Source of the DNA: Alphaproteobacteria bacterium
GTDB lineage: Bacteria; Pseudomonadota; Alphaproteobacteria; JACAEB01
Reading direction: 5' to 3'
Assembly (NCBI GenBank): GCA_024236075.1
Contig: JACKLE010000007.1
Location: forward strand, 1-64,000
Length of the DNA: 64,000 nt
In this document: piece after piece, positions 49,874 through 59,638 of the stretch
How positions within the stretch are numbered: the stretch's first letter is position 1
Layout of the letters: every line of letters begins with the position of its first letter
Made by a program: the position numbers and the translations under genes
The notes under the pieces: generated by a model
Seen by the model: the letters and a program-made list of their open reading frames with translations, nothing else
Told to the model about the DNA's origin: nothing
Database searches by the model: none

Positions 49874-52777
49874 CTAAGCCGCCTCGTTCGAGCGCAGCGA
49901 GTGGACGGTGTCGTGGCCGGAGACGATGGCGCGGTAATGCGTCATCACGCGCTCGGCATAGCCCTTGGCGAGCGGCACGACGGCGCGGAAGTCGGCGACG
50001 CCCGCCGCCCCCGCGATGAGCTCGGCGAGGCGCGCGGCGGGCGGGGCGCGCTTCAGGTCCACGTCTCCCGAGACGGAGAGCATCGTCTTGAGGCGGACAT
50101 AGAAGCGCAGGGACTGCGAGAGCTCCTCCGCCGTGTCGGGTTCGAGGCATTTGGCGCGCGCCATGGCCTCGAAGGCGTCGAGCGGGCCCGTCGAGAGAAT
50201 GTAGGGATGCTCGGCGCCGTGCTTCAGGCGCAGCCCCTCGACGATGAAGGAGAGGTCGTTGAGCCCTCCGTGCATGCGCTCGATGTCGCCGAGCGAGCCG
50301 ATCTGGTCGGGGCGCGGCAGCGTCGCGCGGGCGCGGTCGGCGTCCTGCAGCACGCGTTGCGCCTTGCGCGGGCGCGTGATGAGGTCGGCGAGCGCGGCGC
50401 GCAGGCGCTCCGTCAGGGCCTTCGGCCCGCAGACGATGCGCGCATTCGAGAGCGAGAGCAGCTCGAGCGCGCCGACCTCGCCCACATAGTGGTTGCGGAA
50501 GACGCGCAGGGAGGCCGCGATGTCGCCCGAGGCGCCGCCCGGTCCCGCGCTCGTGTCCACCGCGAAGAGCGGCGGCGCGCCGTCCGGCCCCGGCGTCGAA
50601 AGGCTGCGCGCGATCGCGCGGGAGAGCTCGCTGTAATATTGGAGCGAATCCGCGGTCGGGCCTTCCTCGCCGTCGGGATCGAAGACGAAGGTGAGCTTCA
50701 ACGTGCCGCCGAGCGAGGGCAGGCCGGCGCCGTATTCGCCGAGGGCGAGGACCGCGAGACCGCGTCCGGGCTCGGCGCGGCCCGAGCGGTGCTCGGCCGA
50801 GACCGTGTCGACGACCGCGCGCACCGCCTCGTCGGTGAGGTCGGCGAGCAGAGGCGGAAGGTCGAGCACGGAGAGATCGCCGCGCAGGAGCCCCATGGCG
50901 AGGCGCGCGCGGTTCTCCGAGAGCCAGGGCGCGAGGCGCTGGCGCAGATCCTCGAAGCGCGGCGCGGCGAGCGGCGGGGAGAAACGTTCGAGCCAGCGCT
51001 CGCGCGTCGTCGGGTACGGGGCGCCGGTCTCGAAGAGCTCGGCAATGAGGAGCGGGTCCTTCGCGATGACGTCGCGCGCATGGACGCCGTTGCCGAAGAG
51101 GTCGGCGAGGAAGGTGATGAGCCGGGGCTCGTCGCGCACGCGCATCAAGGGATCGACCGAGGGCGGAGCGTTGCGCAGGACCTCGTCGAGGCGGCGGATC
51201 GCGATGTCCGGGTCGCGCGTGCGGCCGACGGCCGTGAGCAGCCCCGGCGCGATCTCCGAGAGGCGCTTGGGCGCGCCGCCCTTGGAGCGCTCGAAGCGGT
51301 GCGAGAGCCAGCCGTCGACCGTGGTACCGACATCACCGCCGTCCTGGAAGCCGATGCGCTCGAGCGTGCCCTGCGTCTCGCTGACCTCGCCGTCAGCCCG
51401 AAGGCCGCTCGCGGCGCCCAGCCGCGCGCGCGGGCCCTCGCTCATGAGGCTCAGCCAATATTGCCGCGTCTCGGCGATGGCGCCCTCGATCACCGTCTCG
51501 AAGAGATCGGTCTGCGAGAAGGCGCAAAGCGCCGCGAGCGAGGCGAGCTCGCCGCCTTGCGCCGGCTCGGGAGAGGCATGGCCGCGCACGAGCTGCAGCC
51601 GATCCTCGACGCGCCGCGCGAAATGCAGAAGGCCCAGGAGACGCTCCACGCTGTAGGCGTCGAGCGCGCCGAGGCGCTCGGCCTCGTGCAGCACGTCGCG
51701 CGCGGAGCCCTCGCGGAAGGCGAGGTCCGCGCCGCCGAGCGCGAGACGGCACACGTCGACGATCTGCTGCAGGCCCATCGAGAGCGCGGCAAGGCCCGTC
51801 TCGGTCTCCTCGCTCGGCGGGCGCTCGGGCGCGACCGCGCGGCGAATGTCCTCGACCGTCAGCGTGCGGGCGAAGAGCTGCTCCTGCGCGAGCCCCAGGA
51901 AGCGCGTGCCGGCCTCCAGATCGCCCGCGAGCACCGTGGCGTTGACGAGGAAGGCGCGCACTTCGGGCGCGTCGTCGCCGGTGAGCGCCGCCATCACCTC
52001 CTCCGTCGAGACGACGAGCGAGGTCGCGCGCGTGCCGAGCCGGCGGGCGGTCGTTAGGCGGAAGATCTGCGGGACGTCCTTGAGCCCGCCGAGGCTGTCG
52101 CAGAGATCGCCCGCGAGGCGCTCGAAGGCGCGGTCGGCCGCGCGCAGGCGCAGCGAGCGGAGCCGCTCCTGGTCCGTGACGCAGAGAATGTCGATGGGGC
52201 CGCAATAGCCTGGCTCGCCGGCCGCGAAGCTCTTGCCCGCGAGGACGAAGAAGCCCGGCAGCGTCGAGGGCGTGCCGTCCTCGTCGACCTTGAGCTCGCC
52301 GTGCCGGAAGGCAAGGCGCACGAGCCAGGCGAGGCTCGTCTCCACGACGCGCCGGCCGAGGCGCGCAAGGGCCTCGCCCACGCGCTCGCATTCCCAAAGG
52401 CCGGAGAGGTCGGAGAAGGCGATGGCGACGGCCGCGCGCTCCTTGAGCGGGCTCACCGCGCGCGAGAGCGCGGGAACGGGGCCGGTGACACGGTCAAGCG
52501 CGCCGAGATCGCCCTCGACCTGCGCGATCACCGCATCGGCGCGCCCCGAGAGCGCGTCGATCACGGCGTCGGGATGCTGTAGCGAGAGATCGCTGAGGTG
52601 CGGCGCGTGCTCGAAGACCGAGAGGAGAACCGCCTCGCGGCGCGGATCGTCGAGGATCGCCTGGATGGCGGCGGCCTGCGCGACGCCGGCGCGCCGGCGC
52701 CAATGCTCCAGCCGCGCCATGACCTCGGCCGAGGCCTTGCGGCTCGTGGCATCGTCGCTCGCTGTCGTGCTCGCCAT
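49874..52777 (-). CDS. glnE: GlnE-like glutamine synthetase adenylyltransferase with degenerate active sites
   Basis: 967 residues, normal GlnE length, with both halves recognisable (for example YWLSLMSEGPRARLGAASGL, ERMHGGLNDLSFIVEGLRLK). GlnE adds and removes AMP on glutamine synthetase. However, the nucleotidyltransferase motif G-S-D-x-D is not kept: the N-terminal half has GYCGPIDILCVTD (near 190-202) and the C-terminal half has SLGGTLKLTFVFD (near 690). The 'DLRLRP' substrate motifs have become FRLTTARRLG and FAVDTSAGPGG. Activity is doubtful in both domains. The frame is intact, so the protein is probably still made. Confidence 0.82.
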   Translation of the reverse strand: MASTTASDDATSRKASAEVMARLEHWRRRAGVAQAAAIQAILDDPRREAVLLSVFEHAPHLSDLSLQHPDAVIDALSGRADAVIAQVEGDLGALDRVTGPVPALSRAVSPLKERAAVAIAFSDLSGLWECERVGEALARLGRRVVETSLAWLVRLAFRHGELKVDEDGTPSTLPGFFVLAGKSFAAGEPGYCGPIDILCVTDQERLRSLRLRAADRAFERLAGDLCDSLGGLKDVPQIFRLTTARRLGTRATSLVVSTEEVMAALTGDDAPEVRAFLVNATVLAGDLEAGTRFLGLAQEQLFARTLTVEDIRRAVAPERPPSEETETGLAALSMGLQQIVDVCRLALGGADLAFREGSARDVLHEAERLGALDAYSVERLLGLLHFARRVEDRLQLVRGHASPEPAQGGELASLAALCAFSQTDLFETVIEGAIAETRQYWLSLMSEGPRARLGAASGLRADGEVSETQGTLERIGFQDGGDVGTTVDGWLSHRFERSKGGAPKRLSEIAPGLLTAVGRTRDPDIAIRRLDEVLRNAPPSVDPLMRVRDEPRLITFLADLFGNGVHARDVIAKDPLLIAELFETGAPYPTTRERWLERFSPPLAAPRFEDLRQRLAPWLSENRARLAMGLLRGDLSVLDLPPLLADLTDEAVRAVVDTVSAEHRSGRAEPGRGLAVLALGEYGAGLPSLGGTLKLTFVFDPDGEEGPTADSLQYYSELSRAIARSLSTPGPDGAPPLFAVDTSAGPGGASGDIAASLRVFRNHYVGEVGALELLSLSNARIVCGPKALTERLRAALADLITRPRKAQRVLQDADRARATLPRPDQIGSLGDIERMHGGLNDLSFIVEGLRLKHGAEHPYILSTGPLDAFEAMARAKCLEPDTAEELSQSLRFYVRLKTMLSVSGDVDLKRAPPAARLAELIAGAAGVADFRAVVPLAKGYAERVMTHYRAIVSGHDTVHSLRSNEAA

Positions 52778-52873
52778 GAAGGGCTCCGTCGAAAAGGGGC
52801 TGCTCGACGGGCACTTTTGCGCAAACGTCGTTAACGGCCGGTTTGCTCGGCGGCCGGATGCTTAGGGAACGCT

Positions 52874-55087
52874 CTAATTTCCCGCCTCGCCGACGAGGGC
52901 GAGCCATTCCTCCTCCGTGAGGACGGAAACCCCGAGCTCGCGCGCCTTCGCGAGCTTCGAGCCCGCCTCGGCGCCGGCGACGACGTAGTCGGTCTTCGCC
53001 GAGACCGAGCCCGCGACCTTGGCGCCGAGCGCTTCGGCCCTGGCCTTGGCCTCGTTGCGCGTCAGCCGCTCGAGCGTGCCGGTGAAGACCACCGTCTTGC
53101 CTGCAACCGGGCTCTCGATCCGCGCCGGGCGCGTGTAGCGCTCGACGCGCACCTCGTCGAGGATCGCGGCGAGGGCCTCGCGGTTGTGCGCCTCGCCGAA
53201 GAAGTCGGCGAGCGCCTCGAGCACGGTCTCGCCGATGCCGTCGATCGCGAGCAGCTCCTCGCGCGCGCCCTCCTCGCTCGCGGCCGCGCGCGCGACGCGC
53301 TGAACCTCCGTAAAGCTCTCGAAGCTCGCTGCGAGGAGGCGCGCCGTGGTCTCGCCGATATGGCGGATGCCGAGCGCGTAGATGAAGCGCGGCAGGCTGA
53401 CAGTGCGCCGCGCCTCGATGGCGGCCATGAGGTTGGCGACGAGCTTGTCGCTCTTCCTGGCCGCGCCCTTCTTCTTCTCGTCCTCCGCCTTGCCTTCGGC
53501 GCGCGCGCGCTCGGCGGCGAGCTCCTTGCGGCGCCTGGCGAGCACCGCGTCGACGCGCGCGGCGTCGCGATGCAGGCAGAAGATGTCCGCCGGGCGCCTG
53601 ACGAGCCCCTCCTCGTAGAGCGTCTCGATCGTGGTGCCGCCGAGGCCCTCTATGTCGAACGCGTCGCGCGAGACGAAATGCTTGAGGCGCTCGAGCGCCT
53701 GCGCCGCGCAGACGAGGCCGCCCGTGCAGCGGCGCACGACGTCCTCCTTGCCGGTCTTCTCGTTGACCTCGCGCACCGCATGGCTGCCGCAGACCGGGCA
53801 GACCTTGGGAAACTCGAAAGGCTTCGCCCCTTTGGGGCGCTCTTCCGTCACGACGCGGACGATCTGAGGAATGACGTCGCCCGCGCGCTGCACCACCACC
53901 ATGTCGCCGATGCGCACGTCCTTGCGCGCGATCTCGTCCTCGTTATGCAGTGTGGCGTTGCTCACGACCACGCCCCCGACGGTGACGGGCGCGAGCCGCG
54001 CGACGGGTGTGAGCGCGCCCGTGCGGCCGACCTGGATCTCGATGTCGTCGAGACGTGTCATCGCCTGCTCGGCGGCGAATTTGTGCGCGATGGCCCAGCG
54101 CGGCGCGCGCGCGACGAAGCCGAGCCGGGCTTGGAGGTCGAGGCGGTCGATCTTGTAGACGGCGCCGTCTATGTCGTAGCCGAGCTCGGACCGGCGGCGC
54201 TCCAGCATGTCGTAGAGCGCGAAGGCGTCGTCGGTCCGGGCGCCGACCCTAAAGTGCTCGTTGAGCGGAAAGCCCATCCTCTCGAGCGCCCGCATGGCCG
54301 CGCTCTGCGTCGCGCCGAGCGGCGCGCTCGTCTCGCCCCAGCCATGGACGAAGAAGCGCAGCGGCCGCGCCGCCGTGATCGCGGGGTCGAGCTGGCGCAG
54401 CGAACCCGCCGCCGCGTTGCGCGGATTGGCGAAGAGCTGCTTTCCCTCCGCCTGCTGACGCTCGTTGAGCGCCTCGAAATCGGCGTGGCTCATATAGACC
54501 TCGCCGCGCACCTCGAGAATGTCGGGTACGCTCCTCCCGCTCAGGCGCTCGGGAATGTCCCCGAGCGTGCGCAGATTCGCGGTTACGTTCTCACCCTCCT
54601 CCCCGTCCCCGCGCGTCGCGCCGAGGACGAAGCGCCCCTTCTCGTAGCGCAGATTGGCCGAGAGCCCGTCGATCTTGGGCTCGGCGGTGAAAGCGAGCTC
54701 GTCGGCCTCTCCGAGCTTCAGGAAGCGGCGCACACGAACGAAAAACTCCTCCACCTCTTCCCTGGAGAAGGCGTTGTCGAGCGAAAGCATGGGGCGCGCG
54801 TGACGCACCTTCTCGAAGCGAGCGGACGGCGCGGCGCCGACGCGCCCCTCCGGGCTATCGGCGCGCCGGAGCAGGGGAAAGCGCGCCTCGATCTCGCGGT
54901 TGCGCAGGCGCAGCGCGTCGTATTCGGCATCCGAGACGGTGGGCGCGTCCTCGCGGTAGTAGCGCGCATCGTGGGCGGCGATCTCCTCGGCGAGGCGCGC
55001 GAGCTCGCCCGCCGCCTCCTCGGGCGTGAGGTCTGCAACCGGCATCGTATCTGCCGTCGACTTCCGGGTCTTTTTCGCCATTTTCAT
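52874..55087 (-). CDS. ligA: NAD-dependent DNA ligase LigA
   Basis: 737 residues. Adenylation Lys138 in FTAEPKIDGLSANLRYEKG, OB fold (GDVIPQIVRVV), zinc finger CPVCGSHAV ... RRCTGGLVCAAQ, HhH region (YALGIRHIGETTARLLA) and C-terminal BRCT (GKTVVFTGTLERLTRNEAKA). It joins Okazaki fragments. A charged insertion ARAEGKAEDEKKKGAARK (near 575) lengthens it slightly. Start MKMAKKTRKS; MAKK two codons later is possible. Confidence 0.95.
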   Translation of the reverse strand: MKMAKKTRKSTADTMPVADLTPEEAAGELARLAEEIAAHDARYYREDAPTVSDAEYDALRLRNREIEARFPLLRRADSPEGRVGAAPSARFEKVRHARPMLSLDNAFSREEVEEFFVRVRRFLKLGEADELAFTAEPKIDGLSANLRYEKGRFVLGATRGDGEEGENVTANLRTLGDIPERLSGRSVPDILEVRGEVYMSHADFEALNERQQAEGKQLFANPRNAAAGSLRQLDPAITAARPLRFFVHGWGETSAPLGATQSAAMRALERMGFPLNEHFRVGARTDDAFALYDMLERRRSELGYDIDGAVYKIDRLDLQARLGFVARAPRWAIAHKFAAEQAMTRLDDIEIQVGRTGALTPVARLAPVTVGGVVVSNATLHNEDEIARKDVRIGDMVVVQRAGDVIPQIVRVVTEERPKGAKPFEFPKVCPVCGSHAVREVNEKTGKEDVVRRCTGGLVCAAQALERLKHFVSRDAFDIEGLGGTTIETLYEEGLVRRPADIFCLHRDAARVDAVLARRRKELAAERARAEGKAEDEKKKGAARKSDKLVANLMAAIEARRTVSLPRFIYALGIRHIGETTARLLAASFESFTEVQRVARAAASEEGAREELLAIDGIGETVLEALADFFGEAHNREALAAILDEVRVERYTRPARIESPVAGKTVVFTGTLERLTRNEAKARAEALGAKVAGSVSAKTDYVVAGAEAGSKLAKARELGVSVLTEEEWLALVGEAGN

Positions 55088-55102
55088 TCGCCTTCGGCGG
55101 CC

Positions 55103-56806
55103 CTACCCCGCGGCCCTCGCGCGGGAGCGCTTCGTTCCCGCACGGAGGAGCCGGGCCGCGGCGGCGCGGGCCTCGTCCGTCACCTCCGCGCCCGCCAGCA
55201 TGCGCGCGACCTCCTCGCGCCGCTCGTCCTCGCCGAGCTCCGCGAGGCGCGTGACGGTGCCGCCCGCGCCGGCTCCCTTCTCGACCTTGAGATGGACGCG
55301 CCCGCGCGCGGCGACCTGCGGCGCGTGAGTGACGACGAAGACCTGGCCGGAGGCGCCAGCCAGGCGCGCGAGGCGCTCGCCCACGGCATCGGCGACGGCG
55401 CCCCCGACGCCATTGTCGACCTCGTCGAAGACGAGCGTGCGCGCGGGCGCGCCGGCCTCCAGCGCCACCTTCAGCGCGAGCGCGAAGCGCGCGAGCTCGC
55501 CCCCGGACGCGATGGCGTCGATGGGCCCGAAGGGATGGCCCGCATTCGTCGCGACCTCGAAGCGCACCGCGTCGAGGCCGTGCGCGGCGCCCTCGTCCTC
55601 GCCGAGCGCGTCGATCCGCGTGCGGAAGCGCGCCCCGCCGAGCTTCAGGGGAGAAAGCTCGCTCGCCACGGCAGCATCCAGCGCCGCGGCCGCGAGCGCC
55701 CGCCGCGCGCTCAGGGCCCGCGCCGCGACAAGATAGGCCTCGCGCGCGGCCCCGGTCTCGCGCTCGAGCCTTCGGAGATCCTCCTCCATGGTCGCGAGCG
55801 AGCCCCGGTCCGCCCGCAGACGATCGCCGAGCGCGCTCAGGGCGTCGGGCGTCACGCGATGCTTGCGCGCGACGGCCCGCAGCGCGAAGAGGCGCTCCTC
55901 GGCCCGCTCGAGCGCGCCGGCATCGAAGCTCGACCGCGCGGCCGCCTCGGCGAGGCGGGCCTCCGCCTCCCGCGCCTCGATGAGCGCGCGCTCGAGCGCC
56001 GCGATGGGCTCGCGCAGCGATCCCGGCGCTTCGGCCTCAAGGCGCTCGAGCCGGCGCAGGACCCCGTTGAGACGCTTGTCGAGGCCGGCATCCTCGCCGA
56101 GAGTCTTCAGCGCGTCGGCGAGCTCGGCCGCCACGCGCTCGGCCCGGCTCTGACCCGCGCGCAGGGCGACGAGCGCGGTCTCCTCGCCGGGCTCGGGCTT
56201 CAATGCCTCGATCTCCGCGAGGCTCGCATCGAGGTGGGCGAGCTCGGCTTCGCGCTCCGCCATTTGCGCGCGAAGCGTGTCGAGGCGCTCCCGCGTGCCG
56301 CGCCAGCGCGCGAATGCCCCGCTCACCTCGCCGGCAAGCGGCTCGAGAGCCCCGCAGGCATCTAGGGCGGCGCGATGGCGCGCCGGCTTGAGAAGCGCGA
56401 GGTTGGCGCGCTGGCCGTGAATCTCGAGAAGCCCCTCGCCGAGGGCCTCCAGAAAGGCGAGGCTCACGAGCTCGTCGTTGACGAAGGCGCGCGTGCGACC
56501 GTCGGCGCCGAGCTGGCGGCGCAGGATGATCTCCCCGGCCTCGCCGGCATCGAGTCCCTGCTCGGCCAGAAGGGCGCGCGCGGGATGGCCGCGCGGGACC
56601 GTGAAGAGCGCGCTGACCTGCGCCCGTTCGCCCCAGGGTCCGATGAGCGCGCGGTCGCCGCGCGCGCCCACGGCAAGTCCCAGAGCATCGAGCAGCAGCG
56701 ACTTGCCGGCGCCCGTCTCTCCCGTCAGCACGTGCAGGCCGGGTCCGAATTCGAGGTCCAGCGCCTCGATCAGCACGACATTCCGCACCGAGAGGGCCGC
56801 CAGCAT
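55103..56806 (-). CDS. recN: DNA repair protein RecN
   Basis: 567 residues, SMC-like ATPase. Walker A in LTGETGAGKSLLLDALGLAV (28-47), a long coiled-coil middle rich in Glu/Ala/Arg, and the signature/Walker B region SGGELARFALALKVAL and TLVFDEVDNGVGGAVAD. It acts in double-strand break repair. Probably co-transcribed with ligA (15-base gap). Confidence 0.95.
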   Translation of the reverse strand: MLAALSVRNVVLIEALDLEFGPGLHVLTGETGAGKSLLLDALGLAVGARGDRALIGPWGERAQVSALFTVPRGHPARALLAEQGLDAGEAGEIILRRQLGADGRTRAFVNDELVSLAFLEALGEGLLEIHGQRANLALLKPARHRAALDACGALEPLAGEVSGAFARWRGTRERLDTLRAQMAEREAELAHLDASLAEIEALKPEPGEETALVALRAGQSRAERVAAELADALKTLGEDAGLDKRLNGVLRRLERLEAEAPGSLREPIAALERALIEAREAEARLAEAAARSSFDAGALERAEERLFALRAVARKHRVTPDALSALGDRLRADRGSLATMEEDLRRLERETGAAREAYLVAARALSARRALAAAALDAAVASELSPLKLGGARFRTRIDALGEDEGAAHGLDAVRFEVATNAGHPFGPIDAIASGGELARFALALKVALEAGAPARTLVFDEVDNGVGGAVADAVGERLARLAGASGQVFVVTHAPQVAARGRVHLKVEKGAGAGGTVTRLAELGEDERREEVARMLAGAEVTDEARAAAARLLRAGTKRSRARAAG

Positions 56807-56882
56807 GGCCTAGCCTTCCCGGCCGATGGCGAGCGCGGCGTCCGAGGGGACCGCCGCGCGCCCGGAGCGCGGGGAGCGAACC

Positions 56883-57704
56883 TCAGAACACCGAGTTCCA
56901 GGCCCTCGAGATCCAGGAATCCTTGTTCTCTTCCGGCCTGAGGTTGCTCTTGGTGAGAAGCTCATAGGAGTCCGCATACCACTCGCTGCCAGGATAGTTG
57001 TAGCCGAGCACCGCCGCGGCCGTCTGGGCCTCCTGCGTCACGCCGAGCGAGAGATAGGCCTCGACGAGGCGGTGCAGCGCCTCGGGCGTGTGGGTCGTGG
57101 TCTGGTATTTCTCGATCACGTTGCGGAAGCGATTGATGGCGGCGACGAGCTGATTGCGCCTCAGATAGTAGCGGCCGATCTCCATCTCCTTGCCCGCGAG
57201 ATGGTCGCGCGTCATGTCGATCTTGAGGCGGGCGTCGCGCGCATATTCGCTGTTGGGAAAGCGGCGCACGACCTCGTTCAGCGCGTCGAGCGCCTGCTGC
57301 GTCATGCGCTGGTCGCGGCCGACATCGGTGATCTGCTCGTAATAGCAGACACCCTTCAGATAATACGCATAGGGAGCGTCGCGATTGCCGGGATGCAGCG
57401 TGATGAAGCGGTCGGCCGCGAGGATCGCCTCGTCGTACTTGTTGGACTGATAGTACGAAAAGGCGGACATGAGCATCGCGCGGCGCGCCCAGATCGAATA
57501 GGGATGCTGGCGCTCGACCTCGTCGAAGCGCACCGCGGCGTCGAGATAGAGACCGTCGGTCATCTTCTCCACGGCGGCGTTGTACAGCTCCTCGACGGGC
57601 TGCTCCTGATAGGCGAGGTCGGGCTTGTCGTCCGACGAGCAGCCCGCGAGCGCGGCCGAAACGACGAGGCTGCCGGCGAGGAGGAGAAGCGCGCGTTTCT
57701 TCAC
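56883..57704 (-). CDS. bamD: Outer membrane assembly lipoprotein BamD
   Basis: 273 residues from a GTG with AAGGGA 8 bases upstream. Signal peptide with lipobox LAGC (Cys22), then TPR repeats: PVEELYNAAVEKMTDGLYLD, DEVERQHPYSIWARRAMLMS, YYQSNKYDEAILAADRFITL. Part of the BAM complex that inserts beta-barrel proteins. The upstream open frame is not used. Confidence 0.94.
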   Translation of the reverse strand: MKKRALLLLAGSLVVSAALAGCSSDDKPDLAYQEQPVEELYNAAVEKMTDGLYLDAAVRFDEVERQHPYSIWARRAMLMSAFSYYQSNKYDEAILAADRFITLHPGNRDAPYAYYLKGVCYYEQITDVGRDQRMTQQALDALNEVVRRFPNSEYARDARLKIDMTRDHLAGKEMEIGRYYLRRNQLVAAINRFRNVIEKYQTTTHTPEALHRLVEAYLSLGVTQEAQTAAAVLGYNYPGSEWYADSYELLTKSNLRPEENKDSWISRAWNSVF

Positions 57705-58008
57705 AACGGGTCCCTTGGCTCTTGCTGGCGGCCTCGCCGCGCGGGTGCGTGCGCCCGGGATCATGGGTGAGGCGACGACGCACTGCAAGCCTCCGCCATG
57801 CCGCGCGCCGGGGCGGCGGCGAATTCGCATGACGGAAACGTTGCCGAATATTTATGCGGATATTTGTCCGCATTGCCCCTTGCCTTGCGCGAGCCGCGCG
57901 CAAACTTCCGGTGGTCTGCCCTTGCGTCAGCTTGGGCGCTCCCGCCTTGACGGCATCAGGGCCGCGTTTAAGGTGACGCCGGTCATCTTCCAACTAAGGA
58001 TGTGAAAC

Positions 58009-58440
58009 GTGGACAATGTTTCGAGTCGCGGCCTGCGCCTCGCGCGCAAGGTCGACGAGTTTGTCGGTGAACGAATTCGGCATCGCAGAACGATGATGGG
58101 GCTCACGCAGGAGCAGCTCGCCGCCGCGCTCAACATTTCCTATCAGCAGGTTCAGAAATACGAGACGGGCGCCAACCGGGTGAGCGCTGGACGGCTCTAC
58201 GAGATCTCCCGCAAGCTTGAGGTCGATGTCGGCTTCTTCTTCGAGGGCCTCGATCCCGATCCGAGCGCGGGGCCGATGCCGCACGGGGGACGCAACAGGG
58301 CGATGATCGAGCTCGTGCGCAATTTCTCGGAAATTCAGGATGCGCATATCCGCAGCGCGGTCTCCAGCCTCGTGAAGAGCCTTTCGCCGCGCCGCGCGCG
58401 CGCTAACGGCGAAGACGAAGCGGTCGCCGTCCCGGAATAG
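58009..58440 (+). CDS. XRE-family transcriptional regulator
   Basis: 143 residues from a GTG. Helix-turn-helix RRTMMGLTQEQLAAALNISY then QQVQKYETGANRVSAGRLYE, and the middle VDVGFFFEGL. The C-terminal tail ELVRNFSEIQDAHIRSAVSS is the same module seen alone in the two small genes at 11.4-11.8 kb. Such regulators control cell-cycle, symbiosis or stress genes in Alphaproteobacteria; the target is unknown here. Confidence 0.9.
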   Translation: MDNVSSRGLRLARKVDEFVGERIRHRRTMMGLTQEQLAAALNISYQQVQKYETGANRVSAGRLYEISRKLEVDVGFFFEGLDPDPSAGPMPHGGRNRAMIELVRNFSEIQDAHIRSAVSSLVKSLSPRRARANGEDEAVAVPE

Positions 58441-58453
58441 GTCCGAAGGTCTA

Positions 58454-59374
58454 TCAGGCGAGCGCCGCGACCGGCGCCGTCCGCGCGCCCGCGAAGGCAG
58501 GCTCGCGCGCATGCCCGGGCTCCGTCCAGTCGAACGCGTCGGAGCAGGCGAAGAGCGTCCTCAGAAGGCGGTTGTTCAGCGCGTGGCCGCCGCGCACGCT
58601 GCGGAAATGGCCGAGGATCGGTCCGCCCGCGAGCGCCAGGTCCCCGATCGCGTCCAGAATCTTGTGACGCACGAACTCATCGGGCGTACGCAAACCTTCC
58701 GGGTTGAGGACGGCGTCACCTTCGAGGACGACGGCGTTGTCGAGCGAGCCGCCGCGGGCGAGGCCGGACGCGCGGAGCAGGTCGATCTCCTCCGCGAAGC
58801 CGAAGGTGCGGGCCTCGGCGAGAAGCGCGACATAGTCGCGCGACGTTCCCGAGAAATAGCGGTGCTGCCGGCCGACCGCGCGAGAGGCGAAGGCGATCTC
58901 GCATTCGAAGGCCGGCGCGTCCGCGGGCGCCAGCATGGCGAGCTTGTCGCCGTCGCGCACGACGACGGGACGGCGAATGCGCAGCATACGGCGCGGGGCT
59001 GCCTGCTCCTCGATGCCGGCGCGCTCGACAAGGCCGACGAAGGGCGCGGCGCTGCCGTCCATGATCGGCACCTCGCCCGCGGTCAGCTCGATGACGGCAT
59101 TGTCGACCTCGAGGCCCGCGAGCGCGGACATCACGTGCTCGACGGTCGCGATCTTCACGCCCTGACGATTGGCGATCGTGGTGCCGAGACGGGTGTCGAC
59201 GACATTGTCGAAGCGGGCCGGCACCCGGCCCGAAGAAACGTCCAGGCGCTCGAAGACGATGCCGGTTCCCGGGAGCGCGGGCCGCATCGTGAGGCGCACG
59301 GGCGCGCCCGAATGCAGGCCCACCCCCTCGCACGAAACCGGCTTTGAGATGGTTGCCTGCCTGGATCGCATCAA
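58454..59374 (-). CDS. lpxC: UDP-3-O-acyl-N-acetylglucosamine deacetylase LpxC
   Basis: 306 residues. Zinc ligands lie in TVEHVMSALAGLEVDNAVIE (His near 80) and in HKILDAIGDLALAGGPILGH, with GGHALNNRLLRTL for the catalytic His. It performs the committed step of lipid A synthesis. It follows ftsZ on the same strand with a 264-base gap that shows no gene. Confidence 0.95.
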   Translation of the reverse strand: MMRSRQATISKPVSCEGVGLHSGAPVRLTMRPALPGTGIVFERLDVSSGRVPARFDNVVDTRLGTTIANRQGVKIATVEHVMSALAGLEVDNAVIELTAGEVPIMDGSAAPFVGLVERAGIEEQAAPRRMLRIRRPVVVRDGDKLAMLAPADAPAFECEIAFASRAVGRQHRYFSGTSRDYVALLAEARTFGFAEEIDLLRASGLARGGSLDNAVVLEGDAVLNPEGLRTPDEFVRHKILDAIGDLALAGGPILGHFRSVRGGHALNNRLLRTLFACSDAFDWTEPGHAREPAFAGARTAPVAALA

Positions 59375-59638
59375 ACTCGCCCCGCCCGCTCGACCGGATC
59401 CGTGGGATTGCCGCCGCCCCCCGGCCGGCGCGCGAAGGCCCCCGGCCTGCGCATCCCTCCGTCTAGGTAGCAGCGGCCCCGGCGGGCGACAAATGACGAT
59501 TTATTGCCCGATGTTACCGGCGGAAATCCAAGGACTCCGCGGCTTTCGGGCGGGATCCGTCCCCCTCCGCCGGGGCGGGCGCGACGGTGCGGAGCCCCGT
59601 GCTCGGCGGGACTGCGCGTCGGCGTTCGGAACGGCCGC

